Positions 34,682 to 44,195 of a DNA stretch of 64,000 bases are shown here, one piece after another; the first letter of the stretch is position 1; the number at the start of each line of letters is the position of its first letter. Made by a program: the position numbers and the translations under genes. The DNA comes from Chloracidobacterium validum (GTDB taxonomy: Bacteria; Acidobacteriota; Blastocatellia; Chloracidobacteriales; Chloracidobacteriaceae), in NCBI RefSeq assembly GCF_018304825.1, contig NZ_CP072648.1:293501-357500 (forward strand). Reading direction: 5' to 3'. The notes beneath the pieces are model-generated. The model was not told where the DNA came from. It saw only the letters and a list, made by a program, of their open reading frames with translations, and did no database searches.

Positions 34682-37600
34682 CTAGATAAACGCGAAATCA
34701 AAACGCTCCTGGTGAATGTTGGGATCGCTATGCAGGGTGACGGGAGTTCCGAAATTCATCTCGATTTCCCGTAACACGCGCTGCTCCGTCCCACGTAGGG
34801 CTTCCGCCACCTGTGGGCTTACCCGCAATGTCACCTCGCTGACCACTTGCCCGGATGCCGCTTTCTCTTTGGCCAGGTGCTTGGCATCCGACAGAATTTC
34901 ATAGCACATGGTTTGCGTGGACTTGATCATACCGCTGCCGCCACAGTAGTGGCAGGGTTCACTGAGAATGCGTTCGAGGCTCTGGCGAACCCGTTTGCGC
35001 GTGATGGCCACCAGTCCAAAGTCATTGAAGGCCGTAATCTTCGAGGGCGACCGGTCAGATTTCATGGCTTGTTCGAGAACCTGCATCACCTTTTGGCGAT
35101 TGCGGCGGTCTTCCATGTCAATGAAGTCCAGGACGATGATGCCGCCCAGGTCCCGTAACCGGATTTGCCGGACAATCTCCGCCGCGGCTTCGAGGTTGGT
35201 GCGGGTGATCGTGTCTTCCAACCGGTTGGATTTGCCGACAAACTTGCCCGTGTTGACATCAATTGCCACCAGCGCTTCCGTCTGGTTGATCACGATAAAG
35301 CCGCCTGACCGCAGCCAGACCCGTGGCTTGAGTGCCGCCTCGATTTCAGGCTGGATGTTGTATTCCTCGAAAATCGGACGACTCCGTGTGTAGAGCCGAA
35401 CCCGATCAACGAGCTTGGGCTGGAAGCGGTTGATAAACTCCACGATGTTGGCGTATTCGGCTGCATCGTCCACGCGAATGACTGAAAAGTCACTCGACAT
35501 GTGGTCGCGCAGCAGGCGCTGCACCAAGTCAAGCTCACGACAAAGAACCGTTCCCGAACGAGCCTGATCGGCGCGACGGCGGATGTCACGCCAGGTTCGC
35601 GCCAGATAGAGCATGTCGTCGCACAGGTCTTGCTCCGAACGTCCTTCGCAAGCAGTGCGGACGATGAACCCGCCCGTAATCCCTTCGCGCTCCCGGAGCA
35701 TGGTGAGTGTCCGCTTGAGCCGCAACCGTTCCTGTTCGGTTGAAATCTTGCGCGATACGCCAATGTGACTGATGGTCGGAAGATAGACGAGGTATCGCCC
35801 TGGTAGTGACACATACGAAGTGATGCGCGCGCCCTTGAGTCCGATGGGTTCTTTGGCAATCTGGACGATGATTTCTTGTCCCTCGCGGAGCAACTCGGTA
35901 ATGACCGGCTGCCGACGGGGTACGTCGAGATCACGGCGTTCCTCCTTGCGTGGTTCATCGCGGCGTGGTTCATCGCGGCGCTCTTCCCGCCCGTGCCGTG
36001 CGGCCGGGCGTCCGTCCCGCGGCGCTGGCGTTCGGGATTCAGGGCGTGGGTCTGGCGTCGTTGGGGTCTCGATGAGCGCGAGTGACTCTGGATTGACCGA
36101 AATCTCACGCACGACTATCGCCGGCTCCTCGCTGGCGACCACGTCACGGACGTTCTCGACCGCGCCGCCCGTGTCGGCTTCCGTCGCTACATCCGACTCC
36201 AGAGCCACCCTTTCCGGTGTCTCATCGTCGGGGCTGTCACTGCGGTCATCTGTGTCGGAAGCTTCATCACCAGATGCGTTGGCGTTGCGTCCACCCCGGC
36301 GGCGACTGCGACGACCACGTCGCGGAGGAAACTCGGCCTGCGGTGGACGAACCTGAAGTTGCGCGGTATCGGGGAGTGGGTCGTCGTCCGTGGATGCTGC
36401 CACGACTTCATCGGCGCTTTCAGGTTCTGACCTCTGGTTGGCGTTTTCTTCGTGTTCAGGTTCTTTGTGTTCAGGCTTGGGCGTTGCACTGCTTTCAGTC
36501 TCGACCGGCTCGGCGTCGCTGGTTTCCGTCAACCCATCCACATCTTCGACGGGCGTGCCCACGGCTGCCTCCGCCGGAGGATGGGGCACGGCTTCAACCA
36601 CCTCATCAGAGGCCAGGTCGTCCGGTTGGTCATCCGCAATCCGCTCATAGCCAAGCGTCAGGGGTTCAACCGCTGGGGTGTCATCCACGTCGGTGACAGG
36701 CGGAATGGGCGCTGGCGCCTCTGGTTTCGTGGCAATTTCGTCAATGCGAGTCTGGGCGATGATTTTTTGCTGGATGAGGGCATCCTTGAGAAAGTCACCC
36801 GCTTCTTCGCCATAATCTTCATCGAGCACCCGCTCGAAGTGGGCGTCGGCCGCTGACGGAGACGCCGATGGCTCATCTGTGGCGGACAACAAAGCAACGT
36901 CTTCGTCCGTTTTCTTGCCACGGCGGCGCGAAGGTTTTTTCTTTTCCTCACCGATGACTTCTTTCCGTCGTCCGCGGCGCCGGTCGCGCGCCGGTGCTGG
37001 TTCGGACTCTTCACCTAACGCATCGCGCTCGATTTCGAGACTATCGTCGGTTGCGGACGTATGGCTATCCGCCGGGGTTTCTCGCTGATGTTCAGGAAGG
37101 CGCTGATGTTCAGGAACGCGCGGCGCGTCTTGACTGGCCGGGGCGTCTTCCCAGTCATCGCTAACTCGCTCAAACTTAGATTCCCCACCCTGTTCCAAGA
37201 GGGACATCAGCAGCGGTGTTGCTATCGCCGATTCTGTCACAGGTTCTGCGCGCTCTTCGCCGACTGATTCAATGTCGCTTTCAACGTCGCTGGCAGTGTA
37301 TGGCGTGGGCAGTGCGGTCGTTACCGTGTCAGATTCCCGCTCCGCGTCAGCCGTTACCGTATCGGTGGGGTCGAGCGCAACCGGACGCTCGACGACGGAT
37401 GGCTCAGGGCGGCGTTCCCGTCCAGTACGTTTTCCATCCGGCTCGCGCCCTGATTCGCGTCGCGGCGGTTCAATCGGTCGCTCGGCGCGCTCACTTCGTT
37501 CAGGTCGCGGCCGCGCCACGCTTTCGGCCGTATCCAGGTCTTCCTCGGTTTCCTCGAAGAAGTCGCCAACGTAGAGAAAAGCGTCTCGCTCCAGGCCAAT

Positions 37601-37780
37601 ATCCACAAAAGCCGACTGCATGCCCGGCAGAACCTTGCGAACTTTTCCCTTATAGATATTGCCAACGACGGCTTTTGATTCATCGGCGCGCTCGACGTAA
37701 AACTCGACAACGACGCCGTCTTCCAGGATCGCAACGCGCTTTTCATAGGCGTTGACGCTAATGATCATTTCTTTGTTCAT
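34682..37780 (-). CDS. rne: Ribonuclease E/G with a very large insertion in the S1 domain
   Basis: 1032 aa. Residues 1-75 are the start of the RNase E/G S1 domain (GNIYKGKVRKVLPGMQSAFV, then DAFLYVGDF). Residues about 77-625 are an acidic, Pro/Glu/Asp/Arg-rich, probably disordered insertion. The S1 domain resumes at 626 (VITELLREGQEIIVQIAKEP). The catalytic part follows with AIDVNTGKF, IIVLDFIDMED and the zinc-link CHYCGGSG. Without the insertion the length is about 480, that of RNase G. The enzyme processes rRNA and degrades mRNA, with the zinc-link joining subunits. In proteobacterial RNase E the disordered scaffold is C-terminal; here the equivalent material is inside S1. GTTCATG start; upstream leader of 382 bp without a gene. 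Confidence 0.93.
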   Translation of the reverse strand: MNKEMIISVNAYEKRVAILEDGVVVEFYVERADESKAVVGNIYKGKVRKVLPGMQSAFVDIGLERDAFLYVGDFFEETEEDLDTAESVARPRPERSERAERPIEPPRRESGREPDGKRTGRERRPEPSVVERPVALDPTDTVTADAERESDTVTTALPTPYTASDVESDIESVGEERAEPVTESAIATPLLMSLLEQGGESKFERVSDDWEDAPASQDAPRVPEHQRLPEHQRETPADSHTSATDDSLEIERDALGEESEPAPARDRRRGRRKEVIGEEKKKPSRRRGKKTDEDVALLSATDEPSASPSAADAHFERVLDEDYGEEAGDFLKDALIQQKIIAQTRIDEIATKPEAPAPIPPVTDVDDTPAVEPLTLGYERIADDQPDDLASDEVVEAVPHPPAEAAVGTPVEDVDGLTETSDAEPVETESSATPKPEHKEPEHEENANQRSEPESADEVVAASTDDDPLPDTAQLQVRPPQAEFPPRRGRRSRRRGGRNANASGDEASDTDDRSDSPDDETPERVALESDVATEADTGGAVENVRDVVASEEPAIVVREISVNPESLALIETPTTPDPRPESRTPAPRDGRPAARHGREERRDEPRRDEPRKEERRDLDVPRRQPVITELLREGQEIIVQIAKEPIGLKGARITSYVSLPGRYLVYLPTISHIGVSRKISTEQERLRLKRTLTMLREREGITGGFIVRTACEGRSEQDLCDDMLYLARTWRDIRRRADQARSGTVLCRELDLVQRLLRDHMSSDFSVIRVDDAAEYANIVEFINRFQPKLVDRVRLYTRSRPIFEEYNIQPEIEAALKPRVWLRSGGFIVINQTEALVAIDVNTGKFVGKSNRLEDTITRTNLEAAAEIVRQIRLRDLGGIIVLDFIDMEDRRNRQKVMQVLEQAMKSDRSPSKITAFNDFGLVAITRKRVRQSLERILSEPCHYCGGSGMIKSTQTMCYEILSDAKHLAKEKAASGQVVSEVTLRVSPQVAEALRGTEQRVLREIEMNFGTPVTLHSDPNIHQERFDFAFI

Positions 37781-38162
37781 GTTCGGAGCTATTCCTCAAG
37801 TTTTTCCGATACGACCGGTGGATGACCCGGCGCAAAGCTGACGGGTAGGGCAATCGCCCTGCAGGCCGGATCGCTTACGGCTGACGCCGGCAACCAGCCC
37901 CTTGTCAAGCCTGGGACAGTCCATACCGAGCGGCTGCGGATATGTATTGCGGATAGCAACGAGAACCGATCAACCCATGTGACAAGCGCCAGAACGCAAC
38001 CAGAAGCGCCAAAAACCAAGTCGGTCATTATCGTTGGGAGCGCCGACAAGGCAACCGGGGTAGCCCAGTTCACCGCGCGCCATATCCTTGGCGTCTGCAA
38101 GATGGTTGGAGGCTAGAGCCAACCCTGGTGTGTCCAGTTATCCAGTCTGGGGGTATCGCGTT
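37781..38162. other. 382-bp gene-free region upstream of RNase E/G
   Basis: No convincing gene: a 103-codon minus-strand frame lacks any family-like composition. It should contain the promoter and 5' leader of the RNase gene and the end of the rodA transcript. One inverted repeat GGTTGG (38104-38109) / CCAACC (38119-38124) with a 9-base loop lies 39 bases after the rodA stop and has no T-run. A long leader would allow autoregulation as in E. coli rne, but no specific element was recognised. Confidence 0.4.
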
Positions 38163-39308
38163 TCAATTTGAGAAGCGCCTTCCGTGCACGTTTGCAACTA
38201 GGCCCAAGCTTACGAACGTCATCAGCAGCGATGAACCACCGGCGCTCAACAGCGGCAACGGAATACCCATAATCGGGACAAGCCCAACCACCATGCCAAA
38301 GTTGATGATGACGTGAAATGCCAGGAGAGCCATATAGCCGGCTAGAACAAGCATTGAAAACCGTTCTCGTGAACGTCCCGCAACGTTTGCAGAGTGTAAT
38401 ATGATGAAAAGAAGCAACGCAAGGACGCTCAGAGAACCCACCAGTCCAAACTCTTCGGCGATGACCGAAGCGATGAAGTCCGAGTGGTGTTCCGGTACAA
38501 ATCCGCCTTGACTCTGCGTTCCTCCCCGAAATCCCTTCCCCAAGATGCCGCCTGATCCGACGGCAATCATGGACTGTAATGTTTGATAGCCAAAGCCTTC
38601 ACGTGTTTGACGATCCTGTAATCGCTCTGGATAAAAAATCGCGTTCCAGGTGACGTTGATGCGATCCCGCTGGTACTGCTTCAGGCGCGGCTCGATCACG
38701 AACACAAACAGGAGTGGCCCGAGCACGAGGCCGACGATGGCGGAAGCCGTTACCCACCGCCAGGAAAGTCCGCTCAGAAAGATCAGCACGGCGATGGGTG
38801 GAAAGAAAGTCAGCGCGGTTCCGGCGTCTGGTTGCCGGAGGATCAGCCCAACTGGCAACAGGACGACCGCGGCCAGCAGCGCAAGTTGCCGCCAAGTCAG
38901 GCCATCGGCGCCAATCGGCCGCAATATCCGTGCCGCCAGCAAGATGGTGGCCAGCTTGGCAAACTCGGATGGCTGAAGCGTGCCGAGCGGACCGAGGCGA
39001 ATCCAGCACCGCTGGCCATTGATCTTGACGCCAACGATCAAGACCGCAATGAGCAGAAGAATCGTCACGCCATACACATAGGGCGCCGCATCGAAAACGC
39101 GCTGGAAGTTCAGGCGCGCCACCCAAAAGAAAGCCACGTAACCAATGCCACACCAGGCTAGTTGCTTGACCCAAAACTTCTGATGCCATTCCGTGGCGCC
39201 CCCCGGCGCGGCATTGGTGCTGTAAAGCGCCACGATGCTCGCCACGCACAAGAGCGTCAGAGCCGCCAGAAGGGGCCAGTCAAAGTCACGCCACGGACGC
39301 TCCTGCAT
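38163..39308 (-). CDS. rodA: Rod-shape SEDS peptidoglycan polymerase RodA
   Basis: 381-aa SEDS glycosyltransferase with about ten membrane helices, polymerising lipid II in the elongasome with PBP2. Family motifs: KINGQRCWIRLGPLGTLQPS (start of the large loop), QPDAGTAL, QSMIAVGSGGILGKGF, PEHHSDFIASVIAEEFGLVG, and PIMGIPLPLLSAGGSSLL at the C-terminus. Order mreB-mreC-mreD-mrdA-rodA on the minus strand is the classical shape operon. Start at 39308, 47 bases after the mrdA stop. Confidence 0.96.
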   Translation of the reverse strand: MQERPWRDFDWPLLAALTLLCVASIVALYSTNAAPGGATEWHQKFWVKQLAWCGIGYVAFFWVARLNFQRVFDAAPYVYGVTILLLIAVLIVGVKINGQRCWIRLGPLGTLQPSEFAKLATILLAARILRPIGADGLTWRQLALLAAVVLLPVGLILRQPDAGTALTFFPPIAVLIFLSGLSWRWVTASAIVGLVLGPLLFVFVIEPRLKQYQRDRINVTWNAIFYPERLQDRQTREGFGYQTLQSMIAVGSGGILGKGFRGGTQSQGGFVPEHHSDFIASVIAEEFGLVGSLSVLALLLFIILHSANVAGRSRERFSMLVLAGYMALLAFHVIINFGMVVGLVPIMGIPLPLLSAGGSSLLMTFVSLGLVANVHGRRFSN

Positions 39309-39355
39309 ATTGTCTCCTTACGTGCCTGTCTCGACCAAGTCTGCTACGTTCCAAA

Positions 39356-41278
39356 CTAGTCACCGGTTGTTGGTCGCCGCGCCGGATGGGAAGGCTTTGG
39401 CGCTTCCGCCCCTGGCGACTCAACTGTCACCGGCAGCCCTTTTTTCTTTCTGAGCCAGGCTTCAAAGACGGCGCGCACATTCGGCGCCGACGCTTTGGCT
39501 CCGAAACCGCCATGTTCCACCAGCGAGATGGCGGCGATTTCAGGGTGCTGGCGCGGGCCAAATCCGACAAACCACGAGTGGTCACGCTCTTCGAGCTTCG
39601 AGGCCTTGAGCTTGCTCACGACTTGCGCCGTGCCGGTTTTTCCGCACATCTCAAAGCCGGTCTCCGGGTCGCGGATGGCTGAACTGGCTGCCGTCCCCCC
39701 GGCATTGACCGCGCCCCACATGCCTTCGATAACGGCATCCCAATACTCGTCCGGCAGCTCGATACGCTTGACCCGCCGTTCAAATGTGACGCGCGGAAGG
39801 TCATGCGTTGGGCGTGCTTCACGTAAAAAATGTGGGGTTTGAAACTCCCCCCGCATGGCGATGCCAGCTACCGACCGGAGCATCTGCAAGGGGGTCGGCC
39901 GCACCATGGCCTGCCCGATGGAAGCATAAACCGAATCAGCGTCAGTCCACCGATACTGAGCCGGTGTGGCATTGGGCATGGTTCGCCGTACGGTTGCGGC
40001 TTTGAGTTCGAGGCTGGGAATATAACCCTTGAACTCATTCGGAAGGTCAATCCCGGTGTACTCGCCCGCGCCTAGCTCCGATGCGTAGGTGCGGAGGTTG
40101 TCTAGACCAAGTTTGATACCAAGCCGGTAAAACCACCCATCACAGGACTTGGTGATGGCATAGGAGAGCGGGGGCGATCCGTGGCTACCCATGCAGCGGA
40201 CATGCCGGCCGCCAACATTGATGCCTCCACCACAGAGGAAGCGGTCCGTCGGTTTGAGAACGCCGGCCCGCATGGCGGCTACCGACATAATGATTTTCCA
40301 GGTGGAGCCAGGCGGGTAAATGTCCTGAATCGCGCGATTACGCAGTGGTTTGTGCTTGTCGTTGGCGTAACGCGCATAATCAGACCGGGAAATGCCGGCC
40401 GCAAAGAGATTGGGATCGTAACCAGGCATCGAAGCCAGCGCCAGCATTTCGCCGTTGCGTGGGTCCATAACGGCAATCGTCCCATCCAACTTCAATGCCT
40501 TGAGCCGGGCTTCGGCAACCCGCTGCAAGTCCAGGTCGAGGGTGGTGACAATGTCCTGTCCTGGCACCGGCGGCACGGTTTCAATTTCGCGGACGAACCG
40601 CCCGCGGCTATCCACGATGATCCGGCGGTAGCCGTCCCGCCCCATCAAAATACGGTTATAGGTTCGCTCCAGACCAGCTTGCCCAACTTTGTCGCCAGGG
40701 CGGCAGTATTCAAACTCGGGCCGTTTGAGCTGCGACTCGCTGACTTCAGTAACGTAACCCAAGATGTGACAGGCCAATTCGCCATGCGGATACTTGCGCT
40801 GCGGGCGTAGCTCAACAAGCAGTTCTGGGTGCTCGTAGTCCAGCACGGCAACTTTGGCGCGGTCCGCGTCGCTGATATTGGACTTGACTTCAACCGGGCG
40901 AGTCCTGGCAGCCGGTGACCGCAGTTGCTGGCGGGCATAGTCTGGCGCGACGCCAAACTCTTCAGTCAAGATGCGCAGCGTTTCGGCTTCATCCTGAATA
41001 TCTTCGCGGTTCACCATAAGGCTGAACGTGGGGCGACTATCCACCAGCACGTTCCCGTCGCGATCGAGGATGTTACCGCGTGGCGCAACGATGGGAATTT
41101 TGCGCTCGCGGTTGTTTTCGGCTTGCTTGACATAACTTTCGTGATGGACAACCTGCATGCTCCACAGGCGCAGGGCTAACACCGCAAAAGCCAGGGCCAC
41201 GCCGGCCTGTAGTGCCAGCAACCGGAGCCGCGGATTGAAGGATGACGGTGGACCAGGAGCGGGAAAGCGTGGCGTCAT
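39356..41278 (-). CDS. mrdA: Elongasome transpeptidase PBP2 (MrdA)
   Basis: 640-aa class B penicillin-binding protein for side-wall synthesis. N-terminal membrane helix at about 20-40 (LLALQAGVALAFAVLALRLW), dimerisation domain with APRGNILDRDGNVLVDSRP, and transpeptidase domain with STWK in PPGSTWKIIMS, SCD in TKSCDGWFY (a variant of the SxN motif common in PBP2) and KTGTAQ. C-terminal Pro-rich tail. Immediately upstream is mreD, downstream rodA; its partner polymerase is RodA. Confidence 0.96.
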   Translation of the reverse strand: MTPRFPAPGPPSSFNPRLRLLALQAGVALAFAVLALRLWSMQVVHHESYVKQAENNRERKIPIVAPRGNILDRDGNVLVDSRPTFSLMVNREDIQDEAETLRILTEEFGVAPDYARQQLRSPAARTRPVEVKSNISDADRAKVAVLDYEHPELLVELRPQRKYPHGELACHILGYVTEVSESQLKRPEFEYCRPGDKVGQAGLERTYNRILMGRDGYRRIIVDSRGRFVREIETVPPVPGQDIVTTLDLDLQRVAEARLKALKLDGTIAVMDPRNGEMLALASMPGYDPNLFAAGISRSDYARYANDKHKPLRNRAIQDIYPPGSTWKIIMSVAAMRAGVLKPTDRFLCGGGINVGGRHVRCMGSHGSPPLSYAITKSCDGWFYRLGIKLGLDNLRTYASELGAGEYTGIDLPNEFKGYIPSLELKAATVRRTMPNATPAQYRWTDADSVYASIGQAMVRPTPLQMLRSVAGIAMRGEFQTPHFLREARPTHDLPRVTFERRVKRIELPDEYWDAVIEGMWGAVNAGGTAASSAIRDPETGFEMCGKTGTAQVVSKLKASKLEERDHSWFVGFGPRQHPEIAAISLVEHGGFGAKASAPNVRAVFEAWLRKKKGLPVTVESPGAEAPKPSHPARRPTTGD

Positions 41279-41305
41279 CGTGAGGCCTACGGTTATGGGT
41301 ATTCC

Positions 41306-41917
41306 CTAAAAGGCGCGGGGCGCGATTGGCGCGTCGGTACTGCGGACGGTAATCCACTTGCCTAACCAGCGGTCGGCTAAGGGAAACAACACCAGCCCGG
41401 CGAGACTGTTTCCAAGCAGGGACAGCATCCCAACCCGGACGACATCACGAAAGGTAGCGCCCGGCGGCAGTAGGGAAAAGAAATACAAAAAGAACGTAAA
41501 CACGCCGGTGTTGGTAACGGAAGCGAGCGGCAGGACCAGGAGGCGCGTAGCTTTGCTGTCGAGTGAGAACTTGACGCTGGTGACGGCCAGCGTGTAGCCA
41601 ATCAGCATCTTCGTGAATCCACTCGCGCCATACAGCACTCCGAGTATCAGGTCTTGCAACAGTCCGCCGGCCATGCCAACCATTGCCGCGCGCAGCGCTC
41701 GGGGCTGAACGCCGACGAAGACGGTCAATATCAAGATAAAATCAACGTACTCAAACAGAAAGCCAACCCGTGGCAGACGAACCAGAATGGTTTGCAACGC
41801 CGCCATGAGAAAGACCGCAATGGTCACGCGCGCCGTCGGTCCGAGATCAAGCGAGATGAGCTTGGCGCTTAGGCGGCGCTGGGGAAGTGACTGACGCATG
41901 GCGTATGGCGAGAGCAT
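41306..41917 (-). CDS. mreD: Rod-shape-determining protein MreD
   Basis: 203-aa integral membrane protein with about five helices and the family segments FLFEYVDFILILTVFVG and GGLLQDLILGVLYGASGFTK. Part of the MreBCD complex that positions elongasome enzymes. Start at ATG 41917 (41899 also in frame), with no clear ribosome site at either; 38 bases after mreC. Confidence 0.92.
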   Translation of the reverse strand: MLSPYAMRQSLPQRRLSAKLISLDLGPTARVTIAVFLMAALQTILVRLPRVGFLFEYVDFILILTVFVGVQPRALRAAMVGMAGGLLQDLILGVLYGASGFTKMLIGYTLAVTSVKFSLDSKATRLLVLPLASVTNTGVFTFFLYFFSLLPPGATFRDVVRVGMLSLLGNSLAGLVLFPLADRWLGKWITVRSTDAPIAPRAF

Positions 41918-41955
41918 GGCGTTTGAATCGTTCTACTCCGTTGCTTGTTTCGCAT

Positions 41956-42855
41956 CTATTTCGCGGGCGATTTCGTCGGGGGCGTTGGCCGCGGCACGTC
42001 AGACACCATCATCCGAACGGTTGGGGGAAGCACCGCCACTTCTTCCAGTCGCTCCAATGGCGCGGCTGGACGCACCAAGATGCGGTGCAGTCCGGCCCCG
42101 GAACCGCGCTCAACCGACTCGACCGTGCCGACAATCAACCCCTTGGGATAAACGCCGTCGAGTCCGCTGGTCAACACCATTTCACCTTCATTGACTTCCG
42201 TGAGTCCTGAGATGTTATCCAGCCGACACAGCCGCGCGTTTTGACCACGCAGCTCGCCGTTGACCCGTGACCCCGCCAGGGTGACACCCATCCCGGCTTG
42301 CCCATCGGCAATGGTTTGGACGATGGCCGCGGTCGGCCCAACGGCGATGACTCGTCCGACGATGCCCTGTGGCGTCATGACCGGCGCGTTGATGAGCACG
42401 CCGTCCACGGAACCCTTATCTAAGGTGACTTGCCGAAACCAGGGGGTTCCGTCTCCGCCAATCACATTCGCTACGACCGTTGGTGCCGGCGAGGCTTGCT
42501 TGAGCGCCAGCAGCTCGCGCAGCCGTTGACCATCCAGCGCTTCGCGCTCCCGTTCGACCAACGCCAGGCGCAGTCGGTCGTTTTCGGCCTGGAGGCGCTG
42601 ATTGGCGACATACACACCACGCAAGTCAATGTAGCCAGACCAAATGGCGACGACGGTGGTCACCACCGCATCGGCTGCTTTTTGCAGGGGTTGGAGCAGG
42701 GTGATGACCGCCGTCCGGGGCAGGCTCTGCCCCAGCGCGCGGGCGCGGGCGTGAAGTGACATCAGCAGAAACTGCGCCAGCAGTAGCCCCCCAACCAGTA
42801 GGGCAACGCGGCGCGCCGGCTCAAGCTTTTGGAGGGGCGAAGGCAAGGTCAGCAT
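41956..42855 (-). CDS. mreC: Rod-shape-determining protein MreC
   Basis: 299 aa: short cytoplasmic N-terminus, a membrane helix at about 17-35 (ALLVGGLLLAQFLLMSLHA), a coiled coil at about 75-110 (NQRLQAENDRLRLALVERER), then the periplasmic double beta-barrel domain (VIGGDGTPWFRQVTLDKGSV, MTPQGIVGRVI, DGVYPKGLIVGTVE). Links the MreB filament to periplasmic PBP2. Pro-rich tail. Confidence 0.95.
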   Translation of the reverse strand: MLTLPSPLQKLEPARRVALLVGGLLLAQFLLMSLHARARALGQSLPRTAVITLLQPLQKAADAVVTTVVAIWSGYIDLRGVYVANQRLQAENDRLRLALVEREREALDGQRLRELLALKQASPAPTVVANVIGGDGTPWFRQVTLDKGSVDGVLINAPVMTPQGIVGRVIAVGPTAAIVQTIADGQAGMGVTLAGSRVNGELRGQNARLCRLDNISGLTEVNEGEMVLTSGLDGVYPKGLIVGTVESVERGSGAGLHRILVRPAAPLERLEEVAVLPPTVRMMVSDVPRPTPPTKSPAK

Positions 42856-42868
42856 CCTTCCCTCCGTT

Positions 42869-43924
42869 TCAGTTGGCGATGATGTGCTTAGCGTATGCGC
42901 CGCCCAGGCTCACGCGCTTGAGAAGCTCAAAGTCACCCAGCATCTTGCCCGTGCCAAGCACGACCGATGACAACGGGTTTTCCGCCAGCGTCACCGGCAC
43001 GCGCGTTTCTTTCATCAAGAGCTTATCCAGCCCCTTGAGCAGCGCGCCGCCACCGGTAAGGACGATGCCACGGTCGGCAATGTCGGCGGATAGTTCTGGT
43101 GGCGTTCGTTCAAGCGCAACCCGGACCGCATTGACAATCGTGGCGATCGGCTCGGCCATGGCTTCACGAACTTCCTCGTCCGATATGGTGATCGTCTTTG
43201 GAATGCCTTCAATGAGGTCGCGCCCACGAATTTCCATGGTGAGCCGTTCTTCCAGCCGATGTGCCGAACCAAGCTCAATTTTGACCTGCTCGGCCGTCCG
43301 CTCGCCGATGAGCAGGTTGTACTTGCGCTTGATGAACTGTGAGATGGACTCGTCCAACTCGTTGCCGGCCACCCGAACCGCGCGGGAATAGACGATGCCC
43401 GAAAGGGAAATAACCGCAATGTCGGTCGTGCCGCCGCCAATGTCCACAATCATGTTGCCGTACGGCTCGGTAATGGGGAGTCCTGCGCCAATGGCGGCCG
43501 CCATGGCTTCTTCGACCAAGTAAACTTCAGCCGCGCGTGCGCGATAGGCAGCGTCCTCGACGGCGCGCAACTCAACCTGCGTGATTTCACCCGGGACGCC
43601 AATGACGACGCGCGGTGACACCCAGGACTTACCATTGTGGGCGCGCCGGATGAAGTGCTGGAGCATTTTCTCCGTCACCTCAAAGTCGGCAATGACGCCA
43701 TCCTTCATCGGGCGAATGGCCACGATGTTGCCCGGTGTCCGCCCGATCATTTCCTTGGCTTCCTTGCCGACGGCTTCGACTTGGTGCGTAATTTTGTTGA
43801 TAGCGACAATGGATGGCTCACTGACCACGACGCCACGTCCCTTGGCATACACCAGGGTGTTGGCCGTCCCAAGGTCAATGGCCAAATCATTGGAGAAATA
43901 GTTGAAGATAGAACGCAGTTTCAT
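42869..43924 (-). CDS. mreB: Actin-like cytoskeletal protein MreB
   Basis: 351 aa. Phosphate-1 motif DLGTANTLVYAKG, VISEPS-type VVSEPSIVAI, GGGTTDIAVISLSG (phosphate 2) and the adenosine motif TGGGALLKGLDKL. Forms filaments that guide side-wall synthesis. The frame is open upstream, but MreB starts at MKLRSIFNYFSNDLAID, so ATG 43924. First gene of the shape operon; the 271-bp gap upstream should contain the operon promoter, with nothing distinctive seen in it. Confidence 0.97.
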   Translation of the reverse strand: MKLRSIFNYFSNDLAIDLGTANTLVYAKGRGVVVSEPSIVAINKITHQVEAVGKEAKEMIGRTPGNIVAIRPMKDGVIADFEVTEKMLQHFIRRAHNGKSWVSPRVVIGVPGEITQVELRAVEDAAYRARAAEVYLVEEAMAAAIGAGLPITEPYGNMIVDIGGGTTDIAVISLSGIVYSRAVRVAGNELDESISQFIKRKYNLLIGERTAEQVKIELGSAHRLEERLTMEIRGRDLIEGIPKTITISDEEVREAMAEPIATIVNAVRVALERTPPELSADIADRGIVLTGGGALLKGLDKLLMKETRVPVTLAENPLSSVVLGTGKMLGDFELLKRVSLGGAYAKHIIAN

Positions 43925-44195
43925 TGACAAAAGAAAGTATAAGTCCCAACAGGCTAGTTCACAGGCAGACGACACGGCTGCCCAATGGCAGTTATCGGCA
44001 TGTGTTAGAGGCTCAACCCTGACCGAAAAAACTGCTGGTGAAACGTTGTTCACTTTTTACGTGTTGTCAAGAAATGCCGTATCAAGCCACGGAATTTTTC
44101 CGATCCGCCGCGGGTAACCCGCCCATTGGGCTGGACTAAACTCGCGAAGCGCCCCATTCGCCGCCCAAAGGCATCGGCGCGTGTGAGGCTATGGT

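Noticed and set aside
37789-38100. 103-codon minus-strand frame upstream of RNase E/G
   Set aside because: Composition is not protein-like, no ribosome site, no similarity recalled; treated as leader sequence.
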